Below are positions 16,854-31,800 of a stretch of 64,000 bases of DNA, in pieces. A program made the position numbers and the translations under genes. The DNA lies in NCBI RefSeq assembly GCF_900115345.1, contig NZ_FOWC01000002.1:310001-374000 (forward strand). Reading direction: 5' to 3'. Below the pieces are notes generated by a model. The model was given only the letters and a program-made list of their open reading frames with translations. It was not told the DNA's origin and searched no databases. The stretch comes from Amycolatopsis rubida (GTDB taxonomy: Bacteria; Actinomycetota; Actinomycetes; Mycobacteriales; Pseudonocardiaceae). Within the stretch, counting starts at the first letter, position 1. Each line of letters starts with the position of its first letter.

Positions 16854-19800
16854 TCGGATTCGTCCCGTTCGTCGGTGCCGCCCATCGCGGAGCGGACCAG
16901 GTCGGCCAGGTCCATCGAGGCGACCGCGGCCGCCGCGTCGTCGGTGCCGTTCAATTCCTCGACCGTCTCCTCCGAAGCAGCAGGAGCCAGTTCGGCCAGC
17001 AGGTGCCGGGCCAGCGGCAGCGGGCTCGGGTAGTCGAAGATCAGCGTCGCGGGCAGCCGCAGCCCGGTCGCGGCGCCGAGCCGGTTGCGCAGCTCCAGCG
17101 CGGCGAGTGAGTCGATGCCCAGGTCGGTGAAGCCCTTTTCGACCCCGACCGCTGATGCGTCGTCGTATCCGAGGACTGCCGCCGTGTGCTCGCGCACCAG
17201 GTTCAGCGCGGCCGAGTCCCGCTCGTCCGCCGGGAGAGTGGCGAGCTTGTCGGCGAACCCGGCTTCCGGCTCTGCCGACGAGGCGACGGCCGCCCGCCGC
17301 GGTGCGACAGTGACGAGGCCCTTCAGCAGTGCCGATGCCCGGTCGGCGTCCTTGAGGTGGAGCTTCACCGGCACCAACGCCGCCGACGAAGCAGCCAGCG
17401 CGGCGTCGAACAGCTCCAGCCCCTCAGCCGCGGACAGTTCCGCGACCCCGGACCGGGCGATATGCGCCAGGTCCACCTCGCCGTCGGTGCCTTCCCACGG
17501 ACCCCACGCGAGCGAGGTCGCGGGGAGGCCGAGAGAAGAGCGGTGCTCGGCCAGCGCGTCCAGGAACACGTTGCCAGCCGCGTAGTTCGCCTGTCCCGCG
17601 GCGAGCAGCAGGCCGCCCGCCGAGGAGTAAAGGACGAACGCCGCGAGATCCCGGCCAGCCGTCAGCTCGTGCAGGTTCCAGGCCGCGTCGACCTTGGGCT
17701 GCAACACGTTCTCGACCTGCTCCGGTGTCAAGGCACTCAGCACCGCACTGTCCATCTGCCCGGCCGCGTGCACCACGGCGGTCAGCCGCGGCAGCGTGTC
17801 GAGCAGCTTCGCCAGCGCGTCCCGGTCGGTGACGTCGCACGCGGCCACCGTCACCTTCGCGCCCTCGCCGGCCAGTTCGTCGACCAGTTCCCGCGCCCCC
17901 GCCGCGTCGAGACCGCGACGGCTGGTCAGGACCAGGTCACGGGCACCGCGAGCGACCAGGTGCCGGGCCAGCAGCCCGCCGAGCAAGCCCGCGCCGCCGG
18001 TGATCAGCACCGTGCCGTCCGGGTCCCATTCGACCGTCTCGCCGACCTCGGTGACCCGGGTCAGCCGCGGCACGCGCACCTCGCCGTTCCGCACTCGGGC
18101 CTCCGGCTCGCCGGACGCGACGACCGCGGGCAGCGCTCGAGCCGACTCCGCCGCGGCGTCGAGGTCCACGACCTGGATCCGGCCGGGGTTCTCCGCCTGC
18201 GCGGCCCGCACCAGACCCCAGACCGGAGCCTGCGCCAGCTCGCCGCGAGTGACCACGACCAGCTTTCCGTCCCCGGCCGACAGCCAATTCTGCAAGTGCC
18301 GCAATGTTTCCTGCACCACCTGGTGCACCTGCGAAGGCACCGCTCCGGTGCCGGAACCGACCGGCAGCACCAGGACATCCGCATCGACCGGCTCGGCCTT
18401 CAGCGGCACCCCGAGACCGAGGTCATCGGTGCCGAGCACCGCCCAGCCGTCCAGCGAAGGCACCAGCCGGACGCCCGAAGCGGGCTGCCATTCGATCCGG
18501 TACAGCGAGTCCGGCACCTTCGTGCCGAGCTGGCCTTCCGACACCGGCCGCGTGACCAGCGAAGCGATCTGGGCCACCGGAGCACCAGCAGCGTCCGCCA
18601 GGTCGAGCGACGAACCGCTCTCGGTCTCGCGGACCCGCACTCGCAGCGCGGTCGCACCGCTGGCCTGCAGCGACACCGAGTTCCACGCGAACGGGATCGT
18701 CGTTTCGGTCAGCGCCTTCGGACCGCCCGGGATCAGGAAATCCGTCGCGCCGAGTGCCGAGTCGAGCAGGCCCGGGTGCAGGCCGAATTCGTTCGCCGCG
18801 GTGCCTTCCGGCAGCGCGACCTCGGCGTACACCTCGCCTTCGCGCAGCCAGATCGCCCGCAGGTTGCGGAACGTCGGCCCGTAGCCGAAGCCGAGGCCGG
18901 CCAGGTCGTCGTACAACCCGGTCAGGTCAACCGATTCGGCACCGGACGGCGGCCACTCGCTCAGCGAGAATTCCGCGGCCGCGCCATTGGCCAGCGTGCC
19001 CGCGGCGTGCTGAACCCAGCCCGCCTCCGTCCGCGAGTGCACCGACAGTTCCCGGCGACCGCTGCCGTCCGGCGCGCTGATGACTACGCGCAGGTCGACC
19101 CCGTCGTCGGCCAGCAGCAAGGGCGCCTGCTGGGTCAGCTCCTCCAGGAGATGGCAACCGACCTGCTCCCCGGCGTGCACCGCCAGCTCGACGTACGCGG
19201 TGCCGGGCAGCATCGTCCGCCCCATCACCACGTGGTCAGCGAGCCACGGCTGCGTCGCGACCGACAGCCGTCCGGTCAGCACCACGCCGCCGTCCGGCAG
19301 TTCCACCAGGGCGCCCAGCAGCGGGTGTCCGGCGGACTGTGCGCCCAAAGTGCTGACGTCGCCGGTCGGCTTCGTCGCGTCGAGCCAGTACGACTTGTTC
19401 TGGAACGCGTAGGTCGGCAGGTCCACAGTGGACGCACCTTGGCCGGCGAACAGCGCCTTCCAGTCGATCTTCGCGCCCCGGGAGTACAGCGTGGCCAGTG
19501 CGGTGAACACGGTCGGCACCTCGGCCCGGCCTCGGCGCATCGCGGGCACCTGGACAACCCGGTCCGGCCGGTCGGCGACCGCGGTGTCGCATTCGCGAGC
19601 CATCCCGGTGAGCACCGCGTCCGGACCCAGCTCCACGAACCGGGTCACCCCAGCGGCCAGCAAAGTGCTGACCCCGTCGGCGAACCGGACGGCCTCCCGC
19701 ACGTGGCCCACCCAGTACTGCGGCGAGCACAGCTCGGCGGCGGTCGCGATCTTGCCGGTCACGTTCGACACCACCGGGATCGACGGCGCGGAGTAGGTGA

Positions 19801-22800
19801 GCTTCTCCGCCACCACCGAGAACTCGGCCAGCATCGGCTCCATCAGCGACGAGTGGAACGCGTGCGACACGACCAGCTGCTTCGTGCGGCGGCCGGCGTC
19901 GGAGAAGGTCGCCATCGCGGCCTTCACGTTCTCTTCCGGACCGGAGATGACCACCGACCGCGGCCCGTTCACCGCCGCGACGTCGACGCCGGAAGGCAGC
20001 GAGGCTCGCACCTCGTCCTCGGTGGCCGCGATCGCCGCCATCGCGCCTCCGGCCGGCAGCGCCTGCATGAGCCGGCCGCGAGCGGCGACCAGCGAGCAGG
20101 CGTCGGCCAGCGAGAACACTCCGGAGACGTGCGCCGCGGCGAGTTCGCCGATCGAGTGCCCGGCGAGGTAATCCGGCCTGACGCCCCACGATTCGACCAG
20201 CCGGTACAGCGCGACCTCGATCGCGAACAGCGCGCATTGCGTGTACGCGGTCTGGTTGAGCAGCGGCGAGTCTTCCCAGATCACCTGCTTGAGCGGGGTG
20301 TCCAGCTCGACGTCGAAGAGTCCGCAGATCTCGTCGAACGCTCCGGCGAAGGCCGGGAACGCCTCGTACAGCCCGCGTCCCATGCCCGGCTGCTGCGCGC
20401 CCTGTCCGGTGAACAGGAACGCCGTCAGGTCGGCCGCGCTGACCGTGCCGGCCACGGTGCCCGCCGGGGTCCTGCCGTCGGCCAGTCCGTCGAGCGCCTT
20501 CAGCGCCGCTTCGCGGTCGGCCGCCAGGACCACCGCGCGGTGGTCGAGCGCGGCGCGTCCGGTGGCCAGCGAGTAGCCGATGTCGGTCAGGCTGACGTCC
20601 GGGTTGGCCCGCAGGTGTGCGGCCAGCCGGGCGGCCTGGTCGGCGAGCGCCGGGGCGACCGAACCGGCCAGCGGCAACGGGATCGCCGGGAGTTCCGGTG
20701 CGGTGCGCCGGGTTTCCTTGGCCGGAGCGGGCGGGGCCTCCTCGATGATGATGTGCGCGTTGGTGCCGCTGATGCCGAACGACGAGACGCCAGCACGACG
20801 CGGGTGACCGTTGCGCACCCACGGCCGAGGTTCGGTGAGCAGCTCGATGTTGCCCGTGGTCCAGTCGACGACCGGCGACGGCGCGTCGACGTGCATCGTC
20901 TTCGGCAACATGTTGTGCCGCAACGCTTGCACGACCTTCATCACGCCGGCCGCGCCACCGGAGGCCTGTGCGTGCCCGATGTTCGACTTCACCGAACCCA
21001 GGTAGAGCGGCCGGTCGCGGTCCTGGCCGTAGGTGGCCAGCAGCGCCTGCGCCTCGATCGGGTCGCCCAGCTTGGTACCCGAGCCGTGTGCCTCGACAGC
21101 GTCCACATCGGACGGATTCAATCCACCAGCGGCGAGCGCTGCGTGGATCACGCGTTCCTGCGAGGGGCCGTTCGGGGCGGTCAGGCCGTTGGACGCACCG
21201 TCCTGGTTGACCGCGCTGGAGCGGACCACCGCGAGCACTTCGTGCCCGTTGCGCTGCGCGTCGGACAACCGTTCCAGCAGGAGCAGACCCGCACCCTCGG
21301 CCCAGCCGACGCCGTCGGAAGCCGCGGAGAACGACTTCGACCGGCCGTTGGGCGAAAGCACGCCCTGACGGCTGGAGTCGACGAACAGGTCCGACTGCGA
21401 CAGCACCGTGACACCGCCGGCGAGCGCCAGTCCGCACTCGCCCGCCCGCAGCGCCTGCACCGCGAGGTGCAGCGTGACCAGGGAGGACGAGCACGCGGTG
21501 TCGACCGTCATGCACGGGCCCTCAAGACCGAGCAGGTAGGAGATGCGGCCGGAGACGACCGCGCCCGAGCTGCCGTTCGGGATGTAGGCGGCGACGTCGA
21601 GCGGAGCGCCCGGGGCGCGGCTGCCGTAGTCGTCGTACATCGCGCCGGTGAAGACACCGGTCAGGCTGCCACGCAACGCGGTCGGGTCGATCCCGGCGCG
21701 TTCGATGGCCTCCCACGCGGTTTCCAGCAGGAGCCGCTGCTGCGGGTCCATCGCCATCGCCTCGCGCGGGCCGATGCCGAAGAACGCCGGGTCGAACTCC
21801 GCCGCGTCGTGCAGGAAGCCGCCCTCGTTGGCATAGGTCTTGCCGCGCTTGCCCCGCTCCGGGTCGTAGATGCCTTCGGTGTCCCAGCCGCGGTTGGTCG
21901 GGAAGCCGGAGACCGCGTCGACCTCGCCGACCAGCAGCTGCCACAGGTCCTCCGGCGACCGGACGCCGCCGGGGTAGCGACACGCCATGCCGACGATCGC
22001 GATCGGTTCCTGCATCGACGCGTTCGTCCGGGCCGTCGTCGCCGGGGTCTTCGCGACCGCGCCGAGCAGCTTGCCCTTGACGAAGTCCGCGACGGCCTTG
22101 GCGGTCGGGTGGTCGAAGATCAGCGTCGCGGGCAGGGTGAGGCCGGTCGCGGTGCCGAGGAGGTTGCGGAGTTCGACCGCGGCGAGCGAGTCGAAGCCCA
22201 GTTCCTTGAACGCCCGGGTTCCGTCCACTTCGGACTTGTCGGCATAGCCGAGCACGGTGGCCACCTGCGTGCGGACGAGGTCGAGCAGCACCCGGTCCCG
22301 TTCGCTTTCGACCAGCGCGGCCAGTTCGCCGGCGAGCGCGTTGTCCGCCGCCTTGGCCGCCTTCGCCACGCGACGTGCCTTCGGCGGCACGAAACCACGC
22401 AGCAGCGCGGGCAGTTCGTCGGTGCGCGCCCGCAGTGCCGGGACGTCCACGCGAAGCGGCGCGATGACCGCGTCTTCGGTGGCCACGGCGGCGTCGAACA
22501 GGGCGAGACCCTGCTCGGCGGTCACCGCGGGCAGGCCGAGGCGGGCCATCCGGGCGAGGTCGGCTTCGGCGAGGTCGCCGCCGAGTCCGGTGTTCTCCGC
22601 CCACAGACCCCAGGCCAGCGCGGTAGCCGGAAGCCCGGCCGCACGCCGGTGTTCGGCGAGCCCGTCAAGGAAGGCGTTGGCCGCCGCGTAGTTCGCCTGC
22701 CCGGCCGGAAGTACCTGGCCGCCCGCCGAGGAGAACATGACGAACGCCGACAGCTGCCGGTCGGCGGTCAGCTCGTGCAAGTGCCAGGCCGCGTCGGCCT

Positions 22801-25800
22801 TCGGCCGCAGCACTGCGGCTAGCTGCTCAGCGGTGAGCGAATCGAAGACGCCGCTGTCGGCGGTACCGGCGGCGTGCACGACCGCGCCGAGGTCCGGCAG
22901 GCCGTTGATCAGCTGCTCGACCGCCGCGCGGTCAGCAACGTCGCAGGCCGCCACCTGGACCGTCGCGCCCAGGTCAGTCAGCTCTTCGGCCAGCTGCGCG
23001 GCACCCGGTGCGGCAAGCCCGCGACGGCTGGTGAGCACGAGACTCCGCACGCCGTGCTCGGCCACCAGGTAACGCGCCAGCAGACTGCCGAGACCGCCGG
23101 TGCCACCGGTGATCAGGACCGTGCCGTCCCACGACGCGGTGCCGGTCGATTCGGTGCGGGTGTAGCGCGGAGCGAGCACCGAACCGGCGCGGATCGCGGC
23201 TTCCGGCTCGCCCGAAGCGACCACCGCGGCGATCGTCTCGACCTTCGTGTCCGCGTCCGCGTCGATCAGGAACACGCGTCCGGGGTGTTCGGCTTGCGCC
23301 GCCCGGGCGAGGCCCCACAGCAGACCCTGCGTGACGTCCACCGTGGACGCCGTCGACGCCGTGGACTCGCCCGCCGGAACCGCCGCCTGCGTGACGATCG
23401 CGAGTTTCGTGTCGGTCAGCCGCGTTTCGGCCAGCCACGCCTGGATCTCGGCGAGCAGCCACGTCGCGTTCGCCCGAGCCGCTTCCGGCACCGCGCCCGC
23501 CGAGGCAGGCACCGAGAGCGTCACGAGACCGGGCACCGGCTCGCCGCGATCGACGGCCCCGAGCAGGTCCGCGAACCCGCTGTAGGTCGCGGCCACGCCG
23601 ACCCGGCCACGGCCGATCGCGACGACGTCGCCCGGCTCCGCGGCCGGGACCGGCACGGACTGCCAGCCGATCTTGAGCAGTGAACCGTCGGTGGTCTCCG
23701 CCGGTGCGGCCAGTTCGGTCCGCACCGGCCGCGAGACCAGCGACTCGACCGACGCGACCGGGTTGCCTTCGCTGTCGGCGACCTCGATCGAGGACAGCTC
23801 GTCGCCGTCCAGCCGCACGATCCGCACCCGCAGCACCGAAGCGCCGACCGCGTGCAGGGTGACGCCGTTCCAGACGAACGGAAGCAGCGTCGAACCGCTC
23901 GGGTCGCCGAGGAGGTCGGCGTGCATCGCGGTGTCGAGCAGCGCCGGGTGCAGGCCGTACGAGCCCGCCGTGGACGCGGCCGGTTCCGGCAGCGCGACCT
24001 CGGCGAACACCTCGTTGCCCCGTCGCCACGCGGCCGTGAGCCCCTGGAATGCCGGGCCGTAGCCGTAGCCACGCTCGTTGAGCCGCTCGTACGCACCCTC
24101 GACCGGGATCGGGGTCGCGCCCGCCGGCGGCCATTCGGTGAGGCCAGCGGGTTCCGGCCGGGCAGTCGCGGACAGCGTGCCCAGCGCGTGCTGGGTCCAG
24201 TCGCCGTCCGATTCGACCGGGCGCGAGAACACGGTGACTGGGCGACGCTCGCCGTTCGCGGGGCCAACCACGACCTGCAGCGCGACCGCGCCGTCCGGCG
24301 GCAGGACGAGCGGCGCTTGCAGCGTCAGCTCCTCCACCGTCGGGTGGCCCACCTGGTCACCGGCGGCGACGGCCAGTTCGACGAACCCGGTGCCGGGCAC
24401 CAGGATCGCGCCCTTCACCACGTGGTCGGCGACCCACGGCACCGAAGCCGCGGACAACCGTCCGGTGAGGACAGTGGTGTCCGAACCGGACAGTGCCACG
24501 ACCGCGCCCAGCATCGGGTGCGCCAGCGGCTGCTGACCGACTGAAGTGACGTCGCCGGACGGAGTCGCGTCGAGCCAGTAACGCTTGTGCTGGAAGGCAT
24601 ACGTCGGCAGGTCCAGCCGGACCGGACCGTCGCCGAGCAGCGGGCCGAGCTTCACCGCGCCGCGGATGTGCAGGCGGCCGGCCGCGGTGAGCGCGGTGCG
24701 CACCTCGTCCTGGTCGCGCCGTCCGAACGGAACGAACTCGGCTTCGGCGCTCTGCTGGCCGAGCGCGGACAGCACGCTGTCCGGCCCGATCTCCAGGAAA
24801 GTCCGGACGCCGCTCTCCGCCAGGGTCGTGACCGCAGCGCCGAATCGGACGGTCTCGCGGACATGGGTGACCCAGTACTCCGGGGACCGCAGTTCGTCGT
24901 CGGTGGCGAGTTTCCCAGTGACCGTCGAGACAATCGGGATCCTCGGCGCCTCGTATGTCAGCCCCGAGGCGATCTCGCGGAACTCGTCGAGCATCGGCGT
25001 CATCAGCGGCGAATGGAACGCGTGGCTCACGCGCAACCGTCGCGTTTGGACATCGCCGGCAGCCCGCTCGATCTCGGCGACCACGTCCGCCTCGCCCGAG
25101 ACGACCACGGCGGCCGGGCCGTTCACCGCTGCGATGCTGACCGCGTCCTCGTGGCCTCGCAGCAGTTCCCGGACCGCGTCTTCGGTCGCGGCGAGCGAGA
25201 CCATCGCGCCGCGACGGTCGTTCAGCGCGCCCATCAGCCGGCCGCGCGCGGCGACCAGTTTTGCCGCGTCCTCAAGGGAAAGCACACCCGCGACGTGGGC
25301 CGCGGCCAGCTCGCCGATCGAGTGCCCGGCGAGCGCGTCGGGCCGGAAGCCCCACGACTCGGCGAGCCGGAACAGCGCGACCTCGACCGCGAAAAGCCCG
25401 GTCTGGGTGTACTGAGTCTGGTCCAGCAGACCGCGGTCGGCGAGTTCGGTGGTGCCGAACACGACGTCTCGCAACGGAACGTCGACGAGCGGGTCGATCG
25501 CCGCACACACCGCGTCGAACGCGGTCGCGAAGGCCGGGTACGCGTCGTACAGCTGGCGTCCCATGCCGACCCGCTGCGCGCCCTGACCGGAGAACAGGAA
25601 GGCGAGCTTCCCGTCCACGACCTGCCCGGTCGGCGCGTCTCCGCCAGCCAGCGCGTCGAGTCCGTCAGCGAGTTCTCCCGCGGTCTCGGCGACAACCACC
25701 GCGCGGTGTTCCAGCGAGGCACGCGTCGCAGCCAGCGAACGCGCGACCTCCGCGACGGAAACACCTTCAGCGAGCCAAGAACGCAGTCGCGCCGCCTGTC

Positions 25801-28800
25801 CCCGCACCGCTGCGGCGGACCGGCCGGACAGCGCGACCGGCGCGATCGTCTGCGTCTCCGACGGCCGCTCGACCGGAATCGCCGGTGCCTGCTCCAGGAT
25901 CACGTGCGCGTTCGTGCCGCTGATGCCGAACGACGACACCGCGGCGCGCCGCGGCCGGCCGACCTGCCACTCCCGCGACTCGGTCAGCAGCCGGACCGCA
26001 CCAGTCTCCCAATCGACCACAGTGGACGGACGGTCCACGTGCAGCGTCTGCGGCAACTGGCCGTGCTGCATCGCCATGACCATCTTGATGATGCCCGCGA
26101 CACCCGCTGCGGCCTGTGTGTGCCCGATGTTGGACTTGATCGACCCGAGCCACAACGGCTCTTCTCGGCCCTGGCCGTAGGTGGCCAGCAGTGCCTGTGC
26201 CTCGATCGGGTCGCCCAGCGTGGTGCCGGTGCCGTGGCCCTCCACAGCGTCCACTTCGGACGGCTGCAGACCAGCATCAGCCAGCGCCTTGGCGATCACC
26301 CGCTGCTGCGAAGGACCATTCGGCGCGGTAAGGCCGTTCGACGCGCCGTCGTGGTTCACCGCGGAGCCCCGGAGGACCGCGAGCACCGGGTGGCCGTTGC
26401 GACGTGCGTCAGACAGCCGCTCGACGAGCAGCATGCCCGCGCCCTCGCCCCAGCCGGTGCCGTCCGCCGCTTCGGCGAACGCCTTGCACCGGCCGTCGGC
26501 GGAAAGCCCGCGCTGACGGCTGAAGTCGATGAAAGTGTCCGGAGTGGACATCACGGTGACACCGCCGGCCAGCGCCAGCGTGCACTCGCCGCGACGCAGT
26601 GCCTGCACCGCCCAGTGCAGTGCGACCAGCGACGACGAGCACGCGGTGTCCACCGTGACGGTCGGGCCTTCCAGCCCGAGCGCGTACGACACCCGGCCGG
26701 ACACGACGCTGGCGAGGCTGCCGTTGCCGAGGTAGCCCGCGATGTCGTCGGAAACCGTGCCGAGGCGGGTCCCCCAGTCGTGGTACATCACGCCGGCGAA
26801 CACCCCGGTCGCGCTGCCGCGCAGGCCGACCGGGTCGATTCCGGCCCGCTCGAAGGCTTCCCAGGAGACCTCCAGCAGCAGCCGCTGCTGCGGGTCCATC
26901 GCCGCCGCCTCGCGCGGGCTGATCTCGAAGAAGTCCGCGTCGAACTCGGCCGCGTCGTGCAGGAAGGCACCGTGCTTGACGTAGGAGCGGCCGGGCTTGC
27001 CGGGCTCCGGGTCGTAGAGGGAGTCGACGTTCCAGCCACGGTCGACCGGGAAGCCGGACAGCGCTTCCTCGCCCTCGGAAACGAGCCGCCACAGGTCTTC
27101 CGGCGTCTCGACGCCACCCGGGTAGCGGCAGGCGATGCCGACGATGGCGATCGGTTCCTCCGGGTCCACAGTGGTCACCGGAGTGACCGTCTGCACCGGA
27201 GTGAGACCAGCCAGCCGCGACGCCAGGTACTCGGCGAGCGCACGCGGCGTCGGGTAGTCGAACACCAGCGTCGCGGGCAACCGCATGCCGGTGACCGAAT
27301 CGAGGATGTTGCGCAGTTCCACCGCGGCCAGCGAGTCGAACCCGATCTCGCCGAACGGGCGGGCCGGGCTGATCGCGTCCGCGCTGTCGTGGCCGAGAAC
27401 GGCCGCGACGTGCGTGCGCACCAGGTCGAGCAACGCTCGGTCCCGGTCGGCCTCGGCGAGGTGCGCGAACCGCTCGGCGAACTGCCGCTCGGGCGTCACT
27501 TCCCCGCTGGCGACGGCGATCCGGCGACGGCCTGCGGGAATGAGCCCGCGCAGCACCGCCGGGACATCCTCGCCGCGCGACCGCAGGGCAGCGCGGTCAA
27601 CGCGGGTCGGGACGACCGTCGGAACACCGGTGCCGAGCGCAGCGTCAAGAGCGGCAAGGCTTTCCGGCACGGTGAGCGGAGCCAGCCCCAGCCGCGTGAT
27701 CCGATTTCGGTCCACTTCGGACAGTGTCGCGCCCATGCCGATCGCTTGACCGGCGTCGGGTGCCCACAGCCCCCAGGCCAGCGACGTCGCGGGCAAGCCG
27801 GCGGCGTGCCGGTGCTCGGCCAGTGCGTCGAGGAAGGTGTTGCCTGCGGCGTAGTTCGCCTGTCCGGCACCGTCGGCGAGCCCCGCCGAGGAGGAGAACA
27901 GCACGAACGCCGACAAGTCCAGCTCCGCGGTCAGCTCGTGCAGCGCCCACGCCGCGTCGAGCTTCGGGGCCAGCACCGCGTCGAGCTGCTCGGCGGTCAG
28001 CGAGCCGATCATCGCGTTGTCGAGCACGCCAGCGGTGTGCACGACGGCGGACAGCGGGTGCTCGGCCTTCTTGATCGCCGCCGCCAGCGAACGCTTCTTG
28101 CTGACGTCCGAGGCGACCACCTTCGCGGTCGCACCCAGCTCCGCCAGCTCTTCGACCAGTTCGGCCGCGCCCGGTGCGTTGAGGCCGCGACGGCTGAGCA
28201 GCAACAGGCTGCGGACGCCGTGTTTCGTGACGAGGTGCTTCGCGACCTGGGCACCGAGACCGCCGGTGCCGCCGGTGATCAGCACGGTGCCGTCGGCGCG
28301 CCAGGTCGGCTCCCCGCCTTCGGCGGCCAACCGGACCATCCGGCCGGTCGAGACCGTGTCACCGTCGATGCGCAGCTCCGGTTCGCCCGAGCCGAGCGCG
28401 GTGGCCAGGGTCGCCGCCGTGACCGTGCCCTCGACCAGGACCACGCGACCAGGGTGTTCGGCCTGCGCCGAACGCACCAGCCCGCGGACCGCGGAGTCGG
28501 CCAGCGAGCCGCGCGTCAGCACGACCAGGCGCGCGCCGGCGTAGCGGTCGCCTTCCAGCCACTGCTGCAGCACAGTCCGCACGCGGTGCGCGGTCTGCTT
28601 GGCAGCGGCGGCGATGTTATTGCCCGGCACGGAAACCGGCAGCAGCACGACGTCGGGCACTTCGACCAGCGACACCAGCGAGTCGACCACCGGAACGTCG
28701 AAACCGCTGATCGAGCCCAGCGAAGCCAGCGTCGGCAGCTCGGCCGAGCCGGTGACCGGCGTCCATTCGACGGTGTACAGCAGGTCACGCGCCTGGGTGC

Positions 28801-31800
28801 CGAGGTCGGCCTCGCGGACCGGCCGCGAGCGGAACGACTCGACTGACAGCACCGGCATACCGGCCACGTCCGTCACGTCGATCGAGACGCCGCCGGTGGC
28901 AGGGGACGTGATCCGCACCCGGACCTCGGTCGCGCCGGAAGCATGCAGCCGCACGCCGGTCCACGCGAACGGCAGCCGGATCTCGTCCGGCTCGCGTGCC
29001 TCGCCCGGCGCGAAGTCGGTGGCGTGCAGGACCGCGTCCAGCAGCGCCGGGTGGACGCCGAACGCCGCGTCGCGACCGGTCGCGGGCAACGCGACCTCGG
29101 CGAACACAGTGCCGGCTACGTCGTCACGCTTCCACGCGGTGCGCAGGCCCTGGAACAGCGGGCCGTAGCCGTAACCCTGCTCGGCCAGTTCGGAGTACAG
29201 CTCCGACGTGGCCACGACCTCCGCACCAGCGGGCGGCCATTCGCCGCGCGGCGCGGGCTCGACCACCGGGCCGGCGGCGAGGACGCCGACGGCGTGCCGG
29301 GTCCAGGCCGCGTCGGCGTCGTGGTCGGGACGGGAGTGGAACTCGATCGTGCGGCGGCCGTCGACGTCCGGGCCGACCAGCGTCTGCAGCGCGACACCAC
29401 CGGTCTCCGGCAGCGCGAGCGGGGCCTGCAGCGTCAGCTCGTCGACCACGCCAAAGCCGACCTGCGCGGCGGCGTGCAACGCCATCTCGACGAACGCGGT
29501 GCCCGGCAGGACCGGGCTGCCCGCGATCGCGTGGTCAGCCAGCCACGGGTGCGTCCGGAGCGCGACGCGACCGGTGAGGACCAGACCGTCGTCGCCTGCC
29601 AGACCGATTTCAGCGGCAAGCAACGGGTGCCCGGAAGCCAGCTGGCCGAGGTCCGCCGCGTCGCCGTGGCCGGTCGGCGCGGTGAGCCAGTAGTGCTGGT
29701 GCTGGAAGGCATACGTCGGCAAGTCGACAATCCGCGCCGAGCCGAAGACGGCCGCCCAGTCGATCGCCACGCCGCGGGTGTGCAGGCGGCCGAGTGCGGT
29801 CGCGAGGGTGGTGGCCTCGGGCCGATCGCGGCGCTGCGCGGGGGTGAACGCGATGGCGTCGCTCGTGCCGGCGGCCATCGCCGAGAGCACGGCGTCCGGG
29901 CCGACCTCGATCGCGGTGGTCACACCAGCGTCGACCAGGGCCTGGACCCCGTCGGCGAACCGCACCGCGCGACGGACGTGCCACAGCCAGTACCCCGGCG
30001 AGCACAGTTCTTCGGCGGTCGCGATCCGGCCGGTCACGTTGGAGACGACCGGGATCGCCGGGGCCGCGTAGTCGACCACCTCGAGGATCTCGCGGAACTC
30101 GGTCAGCATCGGCTCCATCAGCGGCGAGTGGAACGCGTGCGACACACGCAGCTCGCTGATCTTGCGGCCCTGCATGCGGAACACCGACACGACGGCTTCC
30201 ACCGCCTCGCGCTCGCCGGAGACGACGACCGACGTCGGGCCGTTCACCGCGGCCAGGCTGACCTGGTCGCCCAGCAGCGGCTGGACCTCGTCCTCGGTCG
30301 CCGCGATGGCGACCATCGAACCTCCTTCCGGAAGCGCCTGCATGAGCCGTCCGCGAGCAGCGACGACCAGGCACGCGTCGGCGAGCGACCACACGCCCGC
30401 GACGTGCGCGGCGGCCAGTTCGCCGATCGAGTGGCCGAGCAGGATGTCCGGCCGCACGCCCCACGATTCGAGCAGCCGCGCCAGCGCGACCTCGACCGCG
30501 AACAGCGCGCACTGCGTGTACTGCGTCTCGTTCAGTTCCTCGGCGTTGTCGCCGAAGAGGACGTCGCGCAGCGGGGTCTCCATCTGCACGTCGAGGTGGT
30601 CGACGGCCTCGTCGAAGACCTCGGCGAACTTCGGGTATTCCAGGTACAGCTCGCGCCCCATCGCGAGGCGCTGCGAACCCTGTCCGGTGAACAGCATCGC
30701 GAGCTTGCCCGGGGTGCGCTCGCCGATGACGACATTCGGGTCCTGCTCCCCCGCCGCCAGCGCCTGCAACCCGCGCGCGGCGTCGGCGACGTTCTCCGCG
30801 ACCACCACGGCGCGCTGGTCGTGCGCGGCACGGGTGGTGGCGAGCGAGAAGCCGAGGTCAGTCAGGTTGCCGCTTTCCACAGTGGACACCAGTGCGGCGG
30901 CCTGCGCCTTCAGCGCTTCCGCACTGCGCGCCGAGACAACGAGCGGCACGACCGGCAGCTCGGCACTGGTGGTTTCCACGGTCTCGACGGCCGGAGCCTG
31001 CTCGATGATGACGTGCGCGTTGGTCCCGCTGACGCCGAACGACGAAACGCCAGCGCGGCGCGGACGTTCGATCGCCGGCCATTCCCGCTGCTCGGTCAGC
31101 AGCTCGACGGAGCCCGTGGTCCAGTCGACGTGCGGCGTCGGCTCGTCCACGTGCAGCGTCTTCGGCAGCACGCCGTGCCGCATCGCCTCGACCATCTTGA
31201 TCACACCCGCGACACCTGCCGCGGCCTGCGTGTGGCCGATGTTCGACTTGATCGACCCGAGCAGCAACGGCGTCTCGCGGTCCTGCCCGTAGGCGGACAG
31301 CAGCGCCTGCGCCTCGATCGGGTCGCCAAGCCGGGTGCCGGTGCCGTGTGCCTCGACGGCGTCCACATCGGACGCTTCCAAGCCAGCGTCGGCCAGCGCA
31401 CGCTTGATCACACGCTGCTGCGACGGGCCGTTTGGCGCGGTAAGGCCGTTCGACGCGCCATCGGAGTTGATCGCCGAGCCGCGGACCACGGCTAGCACCG
31501 CGTGTCCATTCGCGACTGCGTCGGAAAGCCGTTCCAACACCAGCACGCCAACACCCTCAGCGAAGCCAGTGCCGTCCGCGGCGGCCGCGAAAGCCTTGCA
31601 CCGGCCGTCTTCCGCCAGACCACGCTGACGGCTGAAAGCGGTGAACGTGCCCGGCGCACCCATCACCGCGACGCCACCGGCCAGCGCGAGCTGAGTTTCG
31701 CCGCGCCGCAACGCCTGCACCGCCAAGTGCAGCGCGACCAGCGAACCGGAGCAAGCGGTGTCGACGGTCAGCGTCGGCCCCTCCAGACCGAGCGCGTAAG

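Noticed and set aside
17186-22822. Open frame of 1878 codons on the plus strand opposite the large PKS
   Set aside because: It is Arg-, Gly- and His-rich without any domain, and lies exactly antisense to a certain PKS; long antisense frames are expected at this GC content. The same holds for 54-3305, 3411-5381, 24587-28846, 28943-31495 and 31502-34006.
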